A stretch of 64,000 nt of DNA. Origin: Chitinophaga sp. Cy-1792 (GTDB taxonomy: Bacteria; Bacteroidota; Bacteroidia; Chitinophagales; Chitinophagaceae). Made by a program: the position numbers and the translations under genes. Within the stretch, counting starts at the first letter, position 1. Each line of letters starts with the position of its first letter. The stretch is from contig NZ_VWWO01000003.1 of assembly GCF_011752935.1 (NCBI RefSeq), positions 992,001-1,056,000 on the forward strand, read 5' to 3'. The notes under the pieces were generated by a model. The model saw only the letters and a program-made list of their open reading frames with translations. It was not told the origin of the DNA and did not search any database. Positions 25,821-35,183 of the stretch are shown piece by piece.

Positions 25821-26357
25821 CTACATGAATTTCTCTCCGAAAGCAATCATTTTGGCTATCCATTTTTTCGCATAATCATTTTCCGGGGAGTGCACATATC
25901 CGATGGTGCAGGTCCTCACAGGCATGATACGACAGCGTTCCAGTACCGTTCGTTTGATGGCATGGTAGGTAGGCTTCTTGTTCAGCTGCCATTCCTTCCA
26001 GCTGGCTTCATCCAGTACGGATACAATGCGTGCAGACTTACCTGCATAGGATTGTCCTGATGGAAACAGTCTGTCGAAAAAGCCGGATAGCCTGGCAGGA
26101 ATAGAATCATGGTTGACGGTACAGAACAGTACAATATGATTGGCCCATTTTACTTTCTCTGCTGCATCCAGCAGATCAGGCTCCAATGGCGTGATCTGGT
26201 TATTGAACTGTTTGTTGGGAAGAAATTTCAGGTCCATGATAGATAACTCCTTTACCATGGCGCCTGCTTTTTCAGCTCCCTGCCGGTAGGCTTTCGCAAA
26301 CGTGTGATTGATTCCTGTTTTCTCCAAATCCCCGTGCAGCAGTAATAGATTCTTCAT
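25821..26357 (-). CDS. Flavodoxin-like NAD(P)H oxidoreductase inside the T6SS run
   Basis: A 178-residue flavodoxin-fold protein of the Flavodoxin_2/NADPH quinone reductase type. Strand 1 plus loop is LLLLHGDLEKTGINHTFAKAY (split near residue 20). The flavin-binding region is DSIPARLSGFFDRLFPSGQSYAG (about 100-122), related to the family's W-P-x-x-L-K-G-x-x-D-R-V-x-x-x-G, with the usual tryptophan replaced. It would transfer electrons from NAD(P)H to a quinone or similar acceptor in the cytoplasm. It is 53 nt after tssC in the same direction. No T6SS role is known for this family, so it may be a passenger gene or an accessory specific to this lineage. Confidence 0.72.
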   Translation of the reverse strand: MKNLLLLHGDLEKTGINHTFAKAYRQGAEKAGAMVKELSIMDLKFLPNKQFNNQITPLEPDLLDAAEKVKWANHIVLFCTVNHDSIPARLSGFFDRLFPSGQSYAGKSARIVSVLDEASWKEWQLNKKPTYHAIKRTVLERCRIMPVRTCTIGYVHSPENDYAKKWIAKMIAFGEKFM

Positions 26358-26410
26358 ACCCTTCTAAAATAGAGCATTCGGCAGAAAAAATCAACTGGCT
26401 GCTACCAGGC

Positions 26411-27802
26411 TTACTTTGGAGTGGCAGCGTATTCTGTATTCCAGGTACGTTGCTCATCTTCTCCTTTATAACCATCCAGCTTTACTACAAAGCTTTTGGC
26501 CGGGAAATACGGTGTAATATGAATATCCAGGTGGATACGGTCTTTCTGCACTTCATCCTGTTCAAACCGGATGATCTTAAACCGCTCTATCAGTGCATCA
26601 GGGCCCTGAATGCTGTCCAGGAATTTCACGATCTGCGCGCGCAGGTCATGTTCTGTTTTAGAAGTCCAGTTTTCAAATGCACGGCGGTTCAGGAAGTCGA
26701 ACAATACTTTGGTGATATAATCGAATACACGCACAACGGAATAGGTCTGCAGGCCGATATTATCGCCATTGAAAAGCGTTTTCGCGGAGAAGGCCATCAC
26801 CTTACCGTACTCATTTACCATGGGTACCAGCCCGATACGCTCCAGCTGGGAGATCTCGCTCTTCTTCAGGTCGAAACGTACCCCGTCAGCTTCGTTGATG
26901 GCGCCATGTTTTTTACCGGCAGTAACCTGGCTCATCAAAGTGTAATACATTTTTCCGGCCAGTGAGGCGGAACCGGGAACATGCAGGTCGTCTTCCTCGC
27001 CTGCTGATTCTACTTTCCCACGTCCTACAAGCCAGTTACAGGTCATGATCACATTGGAACGATAGGCGTCGGCGCCGGTAAGGTTTGCAGAGCTGAACAG
27101 GTCTATCACGTCATCCGGCTGATCAAGGTTGGCGAAATCTGTTACCAGCATCGCTTTATTATTGTGTGCGATCTTCGCCCATCTTTCTATTACCTTATTG
27201 GAGCCCATATAGCCGGGAATAACCAGCAAAGAGTAGTTATCGCGAAGGTCAAGGCGATCGTAATTGTGTTTGAGTTCTTCGGCCACATGCTCAATGAAAC
27301 GAGGGTTGTCGAGGTCTGTGAGCTGCGACATAGCCGCATTGATGATATTCACATTGGTGAGTTTATCACTTTCTGTGTTTTTGTAGAACTGATGTACCGT
27401 ACGGTAGGCCTGTTCCAGGTCGCGGGTAGCTTCCAGCGCCTGGCCTACATTTTTATGCAGCAGTGCTTCTGATTCATCCGCACGGCGCTGGCATTCCTCT
27501 TTGAGGTCAGCTACTGTAGCTTCTTTGCTGAGCAGGTCCTGCCAGAGTTGTATTTTTTTCAGCAGCTCTTTTCTTTCAAGGGCTTTATCCTGGTCAGTAA
27601 GGAATATTTTTTTGCGGGCTTTACGCTCGGGGTTGAGGTTCTGCAATCCATCTACTATTGCTTCCAGGAAATCAAATCCACCAACTTTCACCAGTTTCTG
27701 CAGACTGTCTTCCAGCGACGCCGGCTGGGATGGGGAAGCGGCATGCTGCATTGCGGGGCGCTCTTGCTGCGTTTCCTGCATTTTTTCGTTTGATGCTGAC
27801 AT
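26411..27802 (-). CDS. tssC: T6SS contractile sheath large subunit TssC (VipB)
   Basis: A 463-residue sheath protein. N-terminal ~90 residues are a low-complexity/helical part, and then the conserved core includes YDRLDLRDNYSLLVIPGYMG (about 187-206) and the C-terminal ITPYFPAKSFVVKLDGYKG, typical of the Bacteroidota TssC (DUF5458). Together with TssB (84 nt upstream) it builds the contractile sheath around Hcp. No signal peptide or membrane segment, as expected. Gene order TssB-TssC is conserved. Confidence 0.93.
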   Translation of the reverse strand: MSASNEKMQETQQERPAMQHAASPSQPASLEDSLQKLVKVGGFDFLEAIVDGLQNLNPERKARKKIFLTDQDKALERKELLKKIQLWQDLLSKEATVADLKEECQRRADESEALLHKNVGQALEATRDLEQAYRTVHQFYKNTESDKLTNVNIINAAMSQLTDLDNPRFIEHVAEELKHNYDRLDLRDNYSLLVIPGYMGSNKVIERWAKIAHNNKAMLVTDFANLDQPDDVIDLFSSANLTGADAYRSNVIMTCNWLVGRGKVESAGEEDDLHVPGSASLAGKMYYTLMSQVTAGKKHGAINEADGVRFDLKKSEISQLERIGLVPMVNEYGKVMAFSAKTLFNGDNIGLQTYSVVRVFDYITKVLFDFLNRRAFENWTSKTEHDLRAQIVKFLDSIQGPDALIERFKIIRFEQDEVQKDRIHLDIHITPYFPAKSFVVKLDGYKGEDEQRTWNTEYAATPK

Positions 27803-27886
27803 GAGTTAAAATTTATTGCCACCAGGCGGTAGCAAGGTTTATTCAGGTAATGCTATGGTTACGTGCTGTCGGGTCCTACTGATGAG

Positions 27887-28333
27887 CTATATATTCTGCT
27901 GCAATTCCCTTGCAAGGTTTTCCAACGCTGCTGCAAAAGCCTGGCGGGTTTCCGGGTTTTCCAGGGTTGCTTTCAGTGTCTTGTTTGTTTTGAGCTGACG
28001 TATGATGTTCAGGTACATTTCACTTTCTACGTTGAGGTCACGTAGTTGGTTGCTTTGTAGTATCATACTTTTTACGGAAAAATCGCCCAGGTGTTCAAAG
28101 TGTAACTTTTCATGTACAGTAGCTCCGTCTTTCTGCTCGAAATCTACACTGACACCAGGTTTGAAGTGCCTGAATACTTCTTCTACAGTTTTAAGGCCTT
28201 CTACAATTTCTGGTTTAATGGGTTCCTGTTCGGTTAACTGCTGAACGAATAATGTCTTGTTCGGTGAGATGTCAACAAACGCTTCTGATGCATCTATTCT
28301 TCGTTCGTTTCCGCCGATTTCATAATTGAACAT
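27887..28333 (-). CDS. tssB: T6SS contractile sheath small subunit TssB (VipA)
   Basis: A 148-residue protein that pairs with TssC. The start at 28333 (MFNYEIGGNERRIDASEAF) is chosen: the longer frame upstream would run back into the end of tssH with a hydrophobic, unlikely N-terminus. Diagnostic stretches are VEEVFRHFKPGVSVDFE (about 51-67), FEHLGDFSVKSMILQSNQLRD and the helical tail AFAAALENLARELQQNI. It lies 88 nt after tssH in the same direction. Clear member of the T6SS-iii TssB group. Confidence 0.92.
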   Translation of the reverse strand: MFNYEIGGNERRIDASEAFVDISPNKTLFVQQLTEQEPIKPEIVEGLKTVEEVFRHFKPGVSVDFEQKDGATVHEKLHFEHLGDFSVKSMILQSNQLRDLNVESEMYLNIIRQLKTNKTLKATLENPETRQAFAAALENLARELQQNI

Positions 28334-28421
28334 AATCGGTTCTTTTTTTTGATGATAGATAAACAGTGTTATAAATCTAATGATTTTTCTGCTGTACCCG
28401 GCAATCCTAACTATTAAATTT

Positions 28422-30845
28422 TTAAACTTCACTGATCTGCCAAACCAACTCTTCCATTCCATCTTTTAATAGTAATGTTATCTTTTTGCCGGGAGAAACT
28501 TCTCCTGAAATGATTTGTCTGGATATGGGCCTCCTTAACTGGTTCCTGATGACACCAGCTATCTGCCGGGCACCGTAACGCGGCGTAAATCCGCTAAGGG
28601 CAAGCATCCTCTTTGCATCATCCGTTACCGTTAGTTCGATGTGCTGCTTCTGCAACGCATCGAGCAGACTCTTCATTTGTATATCGAATATCTTTATTAC
28701 ATTTTCCGTGGTAATCGGACTGAAAGGCACTATCTCCGACAGGCGTGCTAAAAATTCAGACCTGAAATGCTTCGTCATCAATTCCATTAATTGATTCGGC
28801 TGCGGCATACACGCGTTGTTGAATTGCTCCGTAATCCATTCGCTCCCTATATTGGAGGTAAACAGGATCAGGGCATTGGAGAAGTCGCCTTCTTTTCCTA
28901 AGCGATCGTGTATTAGTCCTTCGTCCATGATTTGCAGGAAGATGTCAAATACCGAAGGATGTGCCTTTTCGATCTCATCGAATAATAATACGGTATATGG
29001 CTGCTGCCTGATTTTATTCACCAGCAATCCTCCTTCTTCATAACCTACATATCCCGGAGGGGCGCCATATAGCAAAGCTGCTGAATGCTCTTCCTTAAAC
29101 TCGCTCATGTCAAAACGGATCATGGCCTTTTCGTCGTTAAACAAAAACTCCGCCATGGACTTGGCTAATTCCGTTTTACCCGTTCCCGTTGGCCCCAGTA
29201 AAAAAAATGATCCGATGGGCTGTCCTTTTTTGCCTAGTCCGCTGCGTGACTCTAAAATTGCCGCAGAAAGGGCTTTTAAGGCGTGATCCTGGCCTACAAC
29301 CCGCTGTTTGAGCTGTTGTTCCATGTTCATCAGTTTCTCGCGTTCCTGCGTCTGTATTTTGCCAATAGGTATGCCAGTTTTAAAAGCGATCACCGCAGCA
29401 ACATCCTGCTTTCCTGTCGCAGTAATTTTTTCCTGCGCCAATACACTTAACTTATCAAGTGTGTCTTTTAGGTAGGAGTACAGACCTTCCTCGTCTTCCG
29501 GGGCTTCCGTATCCAGGCGCCCAAGTAGTACCGGGCTGAGTTTTCGTTTGAGGTCAGCAAGGGTATCCCTGGGAGATATCTCCAGGGCAGATCTTAACTG
29601 CTCCAGCTCTCTCGCTGAAGTGTCGTTCATCATGCGGATGGCGGCCATCGTCCTGTCCAGCAAATCAAATGCTGCATCCGGAAGGCGTCTGTCTTTCATA
29701 TAGCGCTTCGCCAGCCGTACACATTCTTCTACAGTTCCCGGCTCCACTTTCAAACCATGATGCGCCTCGTAACGTTCCTGCTGACAGGTCAGCATTTTAG
29801 CTGCCATATCAATATCCGGTTCGCCTACCTGCACCACTTCAAACCGCCGGCTGAATGCTTTCTCCGGCTCAATGATTTTCCTGTATTCTTCAATGGTAGT
29901 AGCCCCGATAACGGTAACGTCCCCACGGGCCAGCTCGGGCTTCAGCAAATTCCCTGCACCTGATCCTATAGCGCCCTTAGGGTCCAGTAAGGCATGTATC
30001 TCGTCAATAAATAAAATAACCTTGCCGTTTTGCTTTAGCTCCGCAATGATCTTCTTCAACCGGTCCTCTATCTCGCCTTTATAGGAAGCACCGGCTATCA
30101 GCGCACCTGTATCCAGTTCCAGCACCCGTGCATCTTTCAATGCGCCCGGTACATCGCCCTGTATGATTTGTTGTGAAAGGCCATCAATGAGGGCTGTTTT
30201 GCCTACCCCTGCATCACCGGTGATGATCACATTAGGTTTGGTACGGCGGCATAATACCTCCATGACCATACGTAATTCCATGTCGCGGCCAATGATAGGG
30301 TCTGTTTTCCCTTCACCCGCCTGGCCAGTACGGTCTATGCAATATTTAGACAACGCCCCGCTGGCTTTCTTTTCTTCATATCCTGCTCCATCGTTTAGTG
30401 TATCAGTAACAGGTTGGTCATTCAGGTATACTTCCAGTAAATCCCTTTCCTTTACCGGGAAAGACCGCATCTGTTCCGCAGGAAAACCAATATTAGGTTT
30501 GGCAAGTGCGGTAAGTACACATACTGGGGTAATCAGGTCAAGTCCCATCTTTAACCGGACATCATCCGCTTCTTCAAATACCAGCGCTACTTCAGGCGTG
30601 CTTTTGATATCTGGATGGAGCTGCCTCGCATTCGGAAATTCATCCATGCGGATTTCTGCCCATTCCTGCAGGTAGCCGGGATCTTTTTCCAATGCAGCCA
30701 GTAAAGGCCGCAACCCGGTTTCCTTGTGCATCAGGCCTGCCAGCAAATGCGGCGGACCATAGCTGCCATGATGCCTTTCCTTAGCCAGGGACTCGGCCAC
30801 ATGCACGGCATGTTTCACGGATTCGCTGAGATTGAGCAGGGTCAT
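28422..30845 (-). CDS. tssH: T6SS sheath-disassembly ATPase ClpV (TssH)
   Basis: An 807-residue Clp/Hsp100 AAA+ ATPase. N-terminal Clp_N repeat region (about 1-150). First AAA+ module with Walker A TGDAGVGKTAL (about 209-219) and Walker B VILFIDEIHALLD. The second has GPTGTGKTELAK (about 550-561) and VLLFDEIEKAH. It lacks the M-domain length of ClpB and ends with the C-terminal D2-small domain. It dismantles the contracted TssBC sheath so that subunits can be reused. Start codon overlaps the tssR stop by 4 nt (ATGA), showing translational coupling with the membrane complex genes. Confidence 0.94.
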   Translation of the reverse strand: MTLLNLSESVKHAVHVAESLAKERHHGSYGPPHLLAGLMHKETGLRPLLAALEKDPGYLQEWAEIRMDEFPNARQLHPDIKSTPEVALVFEEADDVRLKMGLDLITPVCVLTALAKPNIGFPAEQMRSFPVKERDLLEVYLNDQPVTDTLNDGAGYEEKKASGALSKYCIDRTGQAGEGKTDPIIGRDMELRMVMEVLCRRTKPNVIITGDAGVGKTALIDGLSQQIIQGDVPGALKDARVLELDTGALIAGASYKGEIEDRLKKIIAELKQNGKVILFIDEIHALLDPKGAIGSGAGNLLKPELARGDVTVIGATTIEEYRKIIEPEKAFSRRFEVVQVGEPDIDMAAKMLTCQQERYEAHHGLKVEPGTVEECVRLAKRYMKDRRLPDAAFDLLDRTMAAIRMMNDTSARELEQLRSALEISPRDTLADLKRKLSPVLLGRLDTEAPEDEEGLYSYLKDTLDKLSVLAQEKITATGKQDVAAVIAFKTGIPIGKIQTQEREKLMNMEQQLKQRVVGQDHALKALSAAILESRSGLGKKGQPIGSFFLLGPTGTGKTELAKSMAEFLFNDEKAMIRFDMSEFKEEHSAALLYGAPPGYVGYEEGGLLVNKIRQQPYTVLLFDEIEKAHPSVFDIFLQIMDEGLIHDRLGKEGDFSNALILFTSNIGSEWITEQFNNACMPQPNQLMELMTKHFRSEFLARLSEIVPFSPITTENVIKIFDIQMKSLLDALQKQHIELTVTDDAKRMLALSGFTPRYGARQIAGVIRNQLRRPISRQIISGEVSPGKKITLLLKDGMEELVWQISEV

Positions 30846-33214
30846 AACTTCCAGTCGCTTTGAGTGATATAGAAAAATGGTTTGCCATTTGAAATGAAGT
30901 AGTCAGCCGTTTGCAATTGCTTTTTAACTACTTCATTACACTTACGTAAATAGGTAATGTATTTCTCAAAATCGTCAGCACTCATCGAATGCTTAATATC
31001 ATTGACGGAATAGCGGCTAAATGGCTCCAGCTCCTGCGGCATACCGGTTACCTTCTCCAGGTATGTAGGCAGCTTCATGCCGCGTATGGCGGATTTATTA
31101 TGTAAATCTTTCCACTGACTACGACCATAGGAAATATATTCTCTTACCAGCTTTTTACGGAAGTCTTTACGGTCCTGCTGAAGGTTGTCTCCTGCAAGTC
31201 TCGACAGGATATCCGACAGCTGCAAGATTTCATCCTGGCTAAGCAATATCTCATACTGCATCAGCGAATTTTTGGCCACGAGTGGTTCCTTCGTCTCTAC
31301 GTCGAAATAGTATTTAAACGCATTATGCGGTAGCTGTTCGCCAAGGTTGTCCGGTAATGCAATTTTGCCGGTATTAATGGCGGCCATCACCGGCATATTG
31401 ATTTTTTCCTTCAATCTGCCGGAGATCATAAATACACTATCCAGTGATTTAATGATCTGTTTATTGTCCGTATAAACCTCTCCCAGGAAACGATTCAGTG
31501 CCATCATCATTTCGCGGTTTGTTTTAACCGCACCCCGGCCCGGAAATACGATAGCGCCCGGAATCAGGCTGCCATCAGGGTAATTCAGGTAATAGGAAAC
31601 CGAATCTGTATAGGCAGTATTGAATTGCTGCGTTACTGCCAGTCCTTCTCCTTTTACCATGCGGAGTTTCTTTTGATCTGCTTCGATCTGAGCGGTTCTT
31701 TCCAGTATCTGCCTGGACTGCAATACAAAGTTGTTGAACGAGGGGTCAAATTTATTGTAGACCTGGAATACCAGCATTCTGGCATCTACATCTGAGAGGC
31801 CGCGAACCAGCTGATCTTCAGAAGGACCACTTTTGGAAGTATTTCCTGTGCTGCCTGCTACGATAATGATGTTGGTCTGCATGGGGTAACGCTTCAGTAT
31901 CTTCACGGCTTCCAGCAGTCCTTCGTAGTAAGGCTGGTCGGTAACGGTGCCGCTACAACGCTGTGTGATCCCTGCCTGTTTGTTGATGAAATCCACTACA
32001 CGGCTGAAATTGTCCGAAGGCTCGAATACATTCATGCCGCGGGCCTGTGAGCAACCATCATTGCCACGGTAGATAACGGCTCCATATCGGTAGTTATAAC
32101 TGGCATATCCTTTCTTGCCAAATACATCTTCGAAATTCTGAATGGTATTGGTAATGCCCGGTAGAAAATCGCGCATGGCACTGCCGCCATCTACAACAAA
32201 AATAACATTGACATGATTGCCGAACCTGCGCAAATGCAGGTAGTTGTTGTAGTCGATGCGGGTCCCTTTGATATTGATAACGGTATTGGAAGATTTATCA
32301 AAGACATTTTCTGCAATCGCTGATTTGTAGGGAAGGTGCAGTCCCAGTCCCGGACGTTGTACCACAGGTATGCTACGGAATACCGGATTGCCGGGGTCCA
32401 GCAATGGATCGTACTCAAAGTTACCACCGTCGGGAGATACAGGCTTCAGGTGGGTGTTGAAATAGCTGGCTGCTGCGGAATCTTCATCGAAGGAACTGGC
32501 ATCGCCGGCACCTACATAGAGCCTGCTGCCCCATAGATGTACCACATCAGCAGAAACCCATCCTGAGGTCAGAGATACAGCACTGTCCGCAGTAAGCTGA
32601 CTGGAATGCCCTACCAGGGCCTTCTTTCCATCTTCCGAAAATTTATAAATATAAATGAGGTCATTTAATTTAAGTTTTTCTGAAGCAGGTGTCTGTAATT
32701 CGGGAGAGTTGTATACAATAATGGAATCGTGTGCAAAATAATATTTCGGCTGCATGATAGGGCCGGCGCCGCTGATGATACCAACTGCCTTATAAGGAAA
32801 GCGGGTACGCTCATCTACCAAAGCTTTCTGCCACATCAATACTTTACTGCGTGGAATCCAGCCGTAACTGACTGCTTTCCGTTTATCCCCTATACGTGAT
32901 CCTTTTTTCAGGATCGATGGGTCATATTTTACCAGGCGCAGGTAGCCGCTTTTCTCATCGCTGACAAAAAAGGGCTGCATGAAATTCAGCTTCTTGAAAA
33001 CAAGTGTACCACCGGGAGTAGTGGTGGTATAGTTACCTTCACTGTCGGAGAATACAATCCATGCGCTGGCATCCGTTTTCCCGGATGGGTCTTTGGTTTG
33101 TTGTGTAGGGTACCTAAAATTGGCAGGCATCTTCTCTATGCGTTTGCCCGAATAAAACTGGGCATCCGCACGGATACAAAACAAGGTGGCGATTAACAAT
33201 ACGATGACTCTCAT
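30842..33214 (-). CDS. tssR: T6SS-iii membrane-complex protein TssR
   Basis: A 790-residue exported protein with a signal peptide (about 1-18, MRVIVLLIATLFCIRADA). The N-terminal ~300 residues contain SH3-like or beta-rich stretches. Residues ~330-530 look like a von Willebrand A-type fold (NVIFVVDGGSAMRDFL, and NIIIVAGSTGN), but the metal-ion site DxSxS is changed to D-G-G-S-A. Helical C-terminus. This is the fixed order tssP-tssR-tssH of subtype iii. TssR is one of the Bacteroidota proteins that replace TssJLM in the envelope channel. Family call from position, size and fold. Confidence 0.82.
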   Translation of the reverse strand: MRVIVLLIATLFCIRADAQFYSGKRIEKMPANFRYPTQQTKDPSGKTDASAWIVFSDSEGNYTTTTPGGTLVFKKLNFMQPFFVSDEKSGYLRLVKYDPSILKKGSRIGDKRKAVSYGWIPRSKVLMWQKALVDERTRFPYKAVGIISGAGPIMQPKYYFAHDSIIVYNSPELQTPASEKLKLNDLIYIYKFSEDGKKALVGHSSQLTADSAVSLTSGWVSADVVHLWGSRLYVGAGDASSFDEDSAAASYFNTHLKPVSPDGGNFEYDPLLDPGNPVFRSIPVVQRPGLGLHLPYKSAIAENVFDKSSNTVINIKGTRIDYNNYLHLRRFGNHVNVIFVVDGGSAMRDFLPGITNTIQNFEDVFGKKGYASYNYRYGAVIYRGNDGCSQARGMNVFEPSDNFSRVVDFINKQAGITQRCSGTVTDQPYYEGLLEAVKILKRYPMQTNIIIVAGSTGNTSKSGPSEDQLVRGLSDVDARMLVFQVYNKFDPSFNNFVLQSRQILERTAQIEADQKKLRMVKGEGLAVTQQFNTAYTDSVSYYLNYPDGSLIPGAIVFPGRGAVKTNREMMMALNRFLGEVYTDNKQIIKSLDSVFMISGRLKEKINMPVMAAINTGKIALPDNLGEQLPHNAFKYYFDVETKEPLVAKNSLMQYEILLSQDEILQLSDILSRLAGDNLQQDRKDFRKKLVREYISYGRSQWKDLHNKSAIRGMKLPTYLEKVTGMPQELEPFSRYSVNDIKHSMSADDFEKYITYLRKCNEVVKKQLQTADYFISNGKPFFYITQSDWKL

Positions 33215-33240
33215 CTGGTTTAAAAAGATATGGTTATAAA

Positions 33241-34161
33241 TTACTTTTCTGTTCTATGCTGCTGCACATTTACCATACTCACACATTTCTTCGGGGACAT
33301 TGTTAAACCTACTTCATCAATCACAATATTCTTACTGAAGGTAAGTCCGATACAATAGGAGTAGAAATCTGTTTTCTTACTACCTGTTTCATCGGAGGCC
33401 TGTGCCGAAGTTTTTTCACCATTGCAGAGATATTTCTTTACAAGATAGTAGTAGTGTGTATTGAAATTCTTTCCGCTGGCAATCGCCTGCAGGTGTAGTT
33501 TGAAGTCATTTTTCATGGCTTCCCCGCCTGCGCCGGGATCAATCATTTCAGGATCTTCGAAGGCGGTGATGGTCAGTGTATAAAATACCGGTGCGGCACT
33601 TTTATCTGTTTTGAGCATCACATTATATCTGCCTGGTGTGCGATAGGTGTAAAAGGCTGTTTTTCCTTTTGCATCTACGCGGCCTGTTTCTCCGAAGCTC
33701 CATTCAAAAATATTGGCGTCTCCTTCTGCCTCCAGTCTTAGCTGTTCGCCTACTGTTCCTGCTGTGGGCCCTGTGATGCGTGTACTGTCTATCGTAATTA
33801 CCGGTACGGTATCTTTAACGATGACAGCAAACTGCTGCTGCATTTTACCATCAACGGTAAGTCGTACAAGGTAAGTGCCGGCCGTATGGAATTTATAAAA
33901 TCCGCTTTGTTCCTTTACTTTGCTGCCGTCTCCAAACTCCCACTGCCATTGGCTTGCGCCGGGAGTGTTGTCTGTATATACCAGGTTCTCATTGAGAAAG
34001 ATTTCATTCTTCAGCAGGTGTGCATTTATTTCACGGTTACTGAATAAAAACCTGATCAGTAGCAGCACAATTGCAAGTGCCAATACGGCTACAATAATAT
34101 ACAAATAGATGCGGCTATTATTCCCTGATTTCAGGGATTTATTTTTCGTTGTACCTTCCAC
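33241..34161 (-). CDS. tssP: PKD-domain inner-membrane protein of the T6SS-iii complex, probable TssP
   Basis: A 306-residue bitopic protein: short cytoplasmic start, one transmembrane helix (about 17-40, YLYIIVAVLALAIVLLLIRF), then two PKD-like beta sandwiches (QWQWEFGDGSKVKEQ with FYKFHTAGTYLVRLTV, and FEWSFGETGRVDAKG with FYTYRTPGRYNVML) and a C-terminal domain with a likely disulfide-rich region. It starts with GTG, which shares one base with the stop codon of the gene before it, so the two are coupled. The name TssP follows the usual assignment of PKD proteins in subtype iii and could be swapped with TssQ by other schemes. Confidence 0.75.
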   Translation of the reverse strand: MEGTTKNKSLKSGNNSRIYLYIIVAVLALAIVLLLIRFLFSNREINAHLLKNEIFLNENLVYTDNTPGASQWQWEFGDGSKVKEQSGFYKFHTAGTYLVRLTVDGKMQQQFAVIVKDTVPVITIDSTRITGPTAGTVGEQLRLEAEGDANIFEWSFGETGRVDAKGKTAFYTYRTPGRYNVMLKTDKSAAPVFYTLTITAFEDPEMIDPGAGGEAMKNDFKLHLQAIASGKNFNTHYYYLVKKYLCNGEKTSAQASDETGSKKTDFYSYCIGLTFSKNIVIDEVGLTMSPKKCVSMVNVQQHRTEK

Positions 34162-34655
34162 TAGTTCCTGTTTTGATTGATGATTGCCTCCTGTATGCCG
34201 CGTTTAGAGAGATTGCAGCGGTCCAGGTCGCTGTTTAGTTTCTCAATATTCCGGTAATTACCACGCAGTTCTTTTTTATCATAAAACATTACTTCCAGCA
34301 GCTGTGCTTCCTGAAGAAATGCTTTATAACGCATGTCGTACGATTTACGCTGATAAGCGGCTTTGATACTTCCGATGGCATTCAGGATATCTGATTCGAG
34401 GAAAAGTGCCTGCACAGAGGGGTCAAAATCAATAATCTTCTTGTAGGTAGAATCCACTGCCGGCCGCATTTCTGCTGCCACCGACTCAAACTGTTTTTCC
34501 GCTGTTATTTTCTGCGCCAGTTTATCTTTCATAGCGCTGTTGCCAACATCGCTGCCGGAAAATAGCAGCCATGTGAGGAGTCCAATGGTAAAGAGACTGA
34601 GCACGAGCAGGAATATAAATTGTTCCTGCCGCTCTTTAATGCTAAGATGAGCCAT
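34161..34655 (-). CDS. tssO: T6SS-iii single-pass membrane protein, TssO
   Basis: A 164-residue protein: the N-terminus MAHLSIKERQEQFIFLLVLS contains the L-x-x-K-E-R start typical of TssO, then one transmembrane helix (about 13-34) and a periplasmic, mainly helical part with coiled-coil character. No lipobox. It should anchor the T6SS-iii envelope complex in the inner membrane together with TssN and TssP. It is 12 nt after a similarly built gene and overlaps the next by one base. Confidence 0.72.
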   Translation of the reverse strand: MAHLSIKERQEQFIFLLVLSLFTIGLLTWLLFSGSDVGNSAMKDKLAQKITAEKQFESVAAEMRPAVDSTYKKIIDFDPSVQALFLESDILNAIGSIKAAYQRKSYDMRYKAFLQEAQLLEVMFYDKKELRGNYRNIEKLNSDLDRCNLSKRGIQEAIINQNRN

Positions 34656-34667
34656 ATAATGTAACGT

Positions 34668-35183
34668 CTAAAATCCGTTTAACTTTTTCATCGCCTTTTT
34701 GGTGGAGGTGCCACATGCTTCCAGTTGTTCACGCAAACTCTCCATCTGAAAGCGTGTCTGTGAAAGGGAATCTTTCAAGCTGGCCAGTACCATTACATTG
34801 CGGGTCATTTTTCCATACAATTCATAGCTCGGAACAACCTCCAGCTGCCTGCGCTCGTCCAGCAAACCACGGACACGGTTATTGTCCGACTGCACGCCGT
34901 TAATCAGCAATGCCTGGTTGCTAAGCTCCTGTGCATCAGCGTTGACATATTGTGTCAGGGATCTGAATTTAAGCAGTACATTATCAAATCTGCTGGTTAC
35001 TTCCTCGCGGTAATAAGCCAGCTGGTCATAGTTACGTGACTGCTCACCCAGCAATTGCAACTCGTGCCTGCTGGTAAAGAAAAAGCATGCAATGCCAACT
35101 AAAACAAACAGTATCAGTATCACGAAATGAATGATAAATTTAAAATAGGCTTTATTCAATTCGTGCAAATTGATCGGTTTCAT
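34668..35183 (-). CDS. Second TssO-like single-pass membrane protein, first gene of the T6SS minus-strand run
   Basis: A 171-residue protein with the same layout as its neighbour: short cytoplasmic N-terminus (MKPINLHELNKAYFKF), one transmembrane helix (about 14-37), and a periplasmic helical part (RNYDQLAYYREEVTSRF, ELSNQALLINGVQSDNNRVR). It may be a diverged TssO paralogue, or the protein that takes the place of TssQ, for which no lipoprotein is seen in this locus. The first gene of the run, 240 nt from the divergent tssE. Confidence 0.62.
   Translation of the reverse strand: MKPINLHELNKAYFKFIIHFVILILFVLVGIACFFFTSRHELQLLGEQSRNYDQLAYYREEVTSRFDNVLLKFRSLTQYVNADAQELSNQALLINGVQSDNNRVRGLLDERRQLEVVPSYELYGKMTRNVMVLASLKDSLSQTRFQMESLREQLEACGTSTKKAMKKLNGF

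Noticed and set aside
28334..28462. Longer N-terminus for TssB reaching into the end of tssH
   Set aside because: It would overlap the tssH end and add a hydrophobic segment not compatible with a cytoplasmic sheath subunit.
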